From the NCBI RefSeq assembly GCF_000620305.1, contig NZ_KK211105.1, forward strand, positions 125,637 to 189,636: a stretch of 64,000 bases of DNA, read 5' to 3'. Of the stretch, positions 63,445-64,000 are shown in pieces (within the stretch, counting starts at the first letter, position 1; each line of letters begins with the position of its first letter). The position numbers and the translations under genes were made by a program. The notes under the pieces were generated by a model that was not told the DNA's origin, did not search any database, and saw nothing but the letters and a program-made list of their open reading frames with translations. The DNA is from Desulfitibacter alkalitolerans DSM 16504. GTDB lineage: Bacteria; Bacillota; DSM-16504; Desulfitibacterales; Desulfitibacteraceae.

Positions 63445-63592
63445 AACCAGGGGAGTTTTGTATAGCTTTGTTAGGATGCTTGGAGATGTTTCGGCCATCT
63501 CAAGCGGCAACCCTAAAAAGATAGCTAAACGCATAGGAAGAAGAACTGCAGGCAAGGCAACTGGTAGGGCGCTTAGGAGAATATTCAAATAA
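63431..63592 (+). CDS. Small basic protein coupled to the WYL gene
   Basis: A 53-residue, Arg/Lys-rich protein ending AKRIGRRTAGKATGRALRRIFK. GTG 63431 has AGGGAG eight bases upstream; ATG 63425 is too close to it. It overlaps the WYL gene by 14 bases, implying co-expression. No family I can name; similar short basic proteins occur in many bacteria. Nothing is seen between its stop and 63803. Confidence 0.55.
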   Translation: MTINKTRGVLYSFVRMLGDVSAISSGNPKKIAKRIGRRTAGKATGRALRRIFK

Positions 63593-63803
63593 AGTACAGT
63601 TATGTCATATTTTTATCTAATCTAGAAAAATTCAGTATATATAATATACAGGACTTATGCAGTTGATGGAAAATAACACCAAAGCATAATCCAAAAATAT
63701 TTTCAAAATGCAACCAGATAATCCCAAAAACACTTGACAATTGCAAAATGTCCCCATAATCGAAATGGATGGTATTATTTACCATACCCTAACGATATGG
63801 GTG

Positions 63804-64000
63804 ATGCAAATGAAAAAATTGTGTAAACCAACTTTCAAAGAGAAGGATCACGGTCAAGGTGCCGGGATTCCAGTACTTAAGACCATCTGGGATTTGTTTG
63901 ATCTTTCTTTGCTCTTTTCTCAAACAGGAATCCGTAAGCACTCCGGGGTTCCAACATGGCTTTTGGCTTTTGCCTACATCTGTGGTCTGGTAAGTAATGC
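63804..64000 (+). CDS. Transposase, N-terminal part (3' end outside window)
   Basis: Open from ATG 63804 (or 63810) to the window's end, about 65 residues. GAGIPVLKTIWDLFDLSLLFSQTGI and WLLAFAYICGLVS resemble the start of IS4-type (IS1634/ISH3-like) transposases. The catalytic part is not in view. Confidence 0.55.
   Translation, partial: MQMKKLCKPTFKEKDHGQGAGIPVLKTIWDLFDLSLLFSQTGIRKHSGVPTWLLAFAYICGLVSN

Overview
The window comes from an endospore-forming, low-GC Firmicute of the class Clostridia. Sporulation genes (spoVAF, gerW/ytfJ-like, spmA/spmB, spoIIP, YIEGIA, spoIVA), an IspH-ribosomal S1 fusion, acyl-CoA dehydratase activase genes and abundant GTG/TTG starts fit an anaerobe of the Peptococcaceae/Syntrophomonadaceae kind. 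The species cannot be named from this sequence. Nearly every gene is on the + strand.

Bases 1-49145 are core chromosome, interrupted by one IS30 element. In order: the 3' end of spoVAF; a three-gene CoA-dehydratase-activase cluster; the IS30 transposase with hairpins and a 16-bp direct repeat; lysA behind a promoter and leader terminator; a DHH-CBS-CCA-transferase fusion, an M50 protease, trpS, scpA/scpB, a DUF2953 protein and gerW; spmAB; rluB; ilvC; a FAH-family hydrolase; an HI0933-type flavoprotein, a HutP-like protein, aroH and aroF; cmk, plsC, ispH-rpsA and fni; a dicarboxylate/glutamate symporter; DUF1614, spoIIP, YIEGIA with its capping subunit, two DUF3189 proteins, a DUF512 radical SAM protein, der, gpsA and spoIVA; uspA; a TAXI-TRAP transporter; a SAM-I riboswitch with metY; and the threonine/aspartate operon (ACT protein, hom, thrC, thrB, lysC).

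Bases 49146-64000 are accessory DNA. An insertion sequence carrying a DUF4338 (DruA-family) gene and a DDE transposase has been split in its 5' region by a complete ISL3-type element with matching terminal repeats and target duplication. Next comes tRNA-Pro(GGG), whose last 42 bases are repeated exactly at 60798-60839. The 6.6 kb between the copies is an island with an EVE-domain McrB, McrC, an antitoxin with a broken PIN toxin, and a nucleotidyltransferase (DUF6036-like) with an unknown partner. I see no integrase in it.

Beyond the right repeat are a Ser/Thr kinase broken by two frameshifts, a WYL-domain regulator with a small basic protein, and the start of another transposase. A ~155-bp element with a 21-bp palindrome next to a TATAAT box occurs twice: before mcrB inside the island, and before the WYL gene outside it. 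This suggests that the WYL protein, like the known WYL repressors of defence systems, controls both loci. That link is the most interesting regulatory hypothesis in the window.
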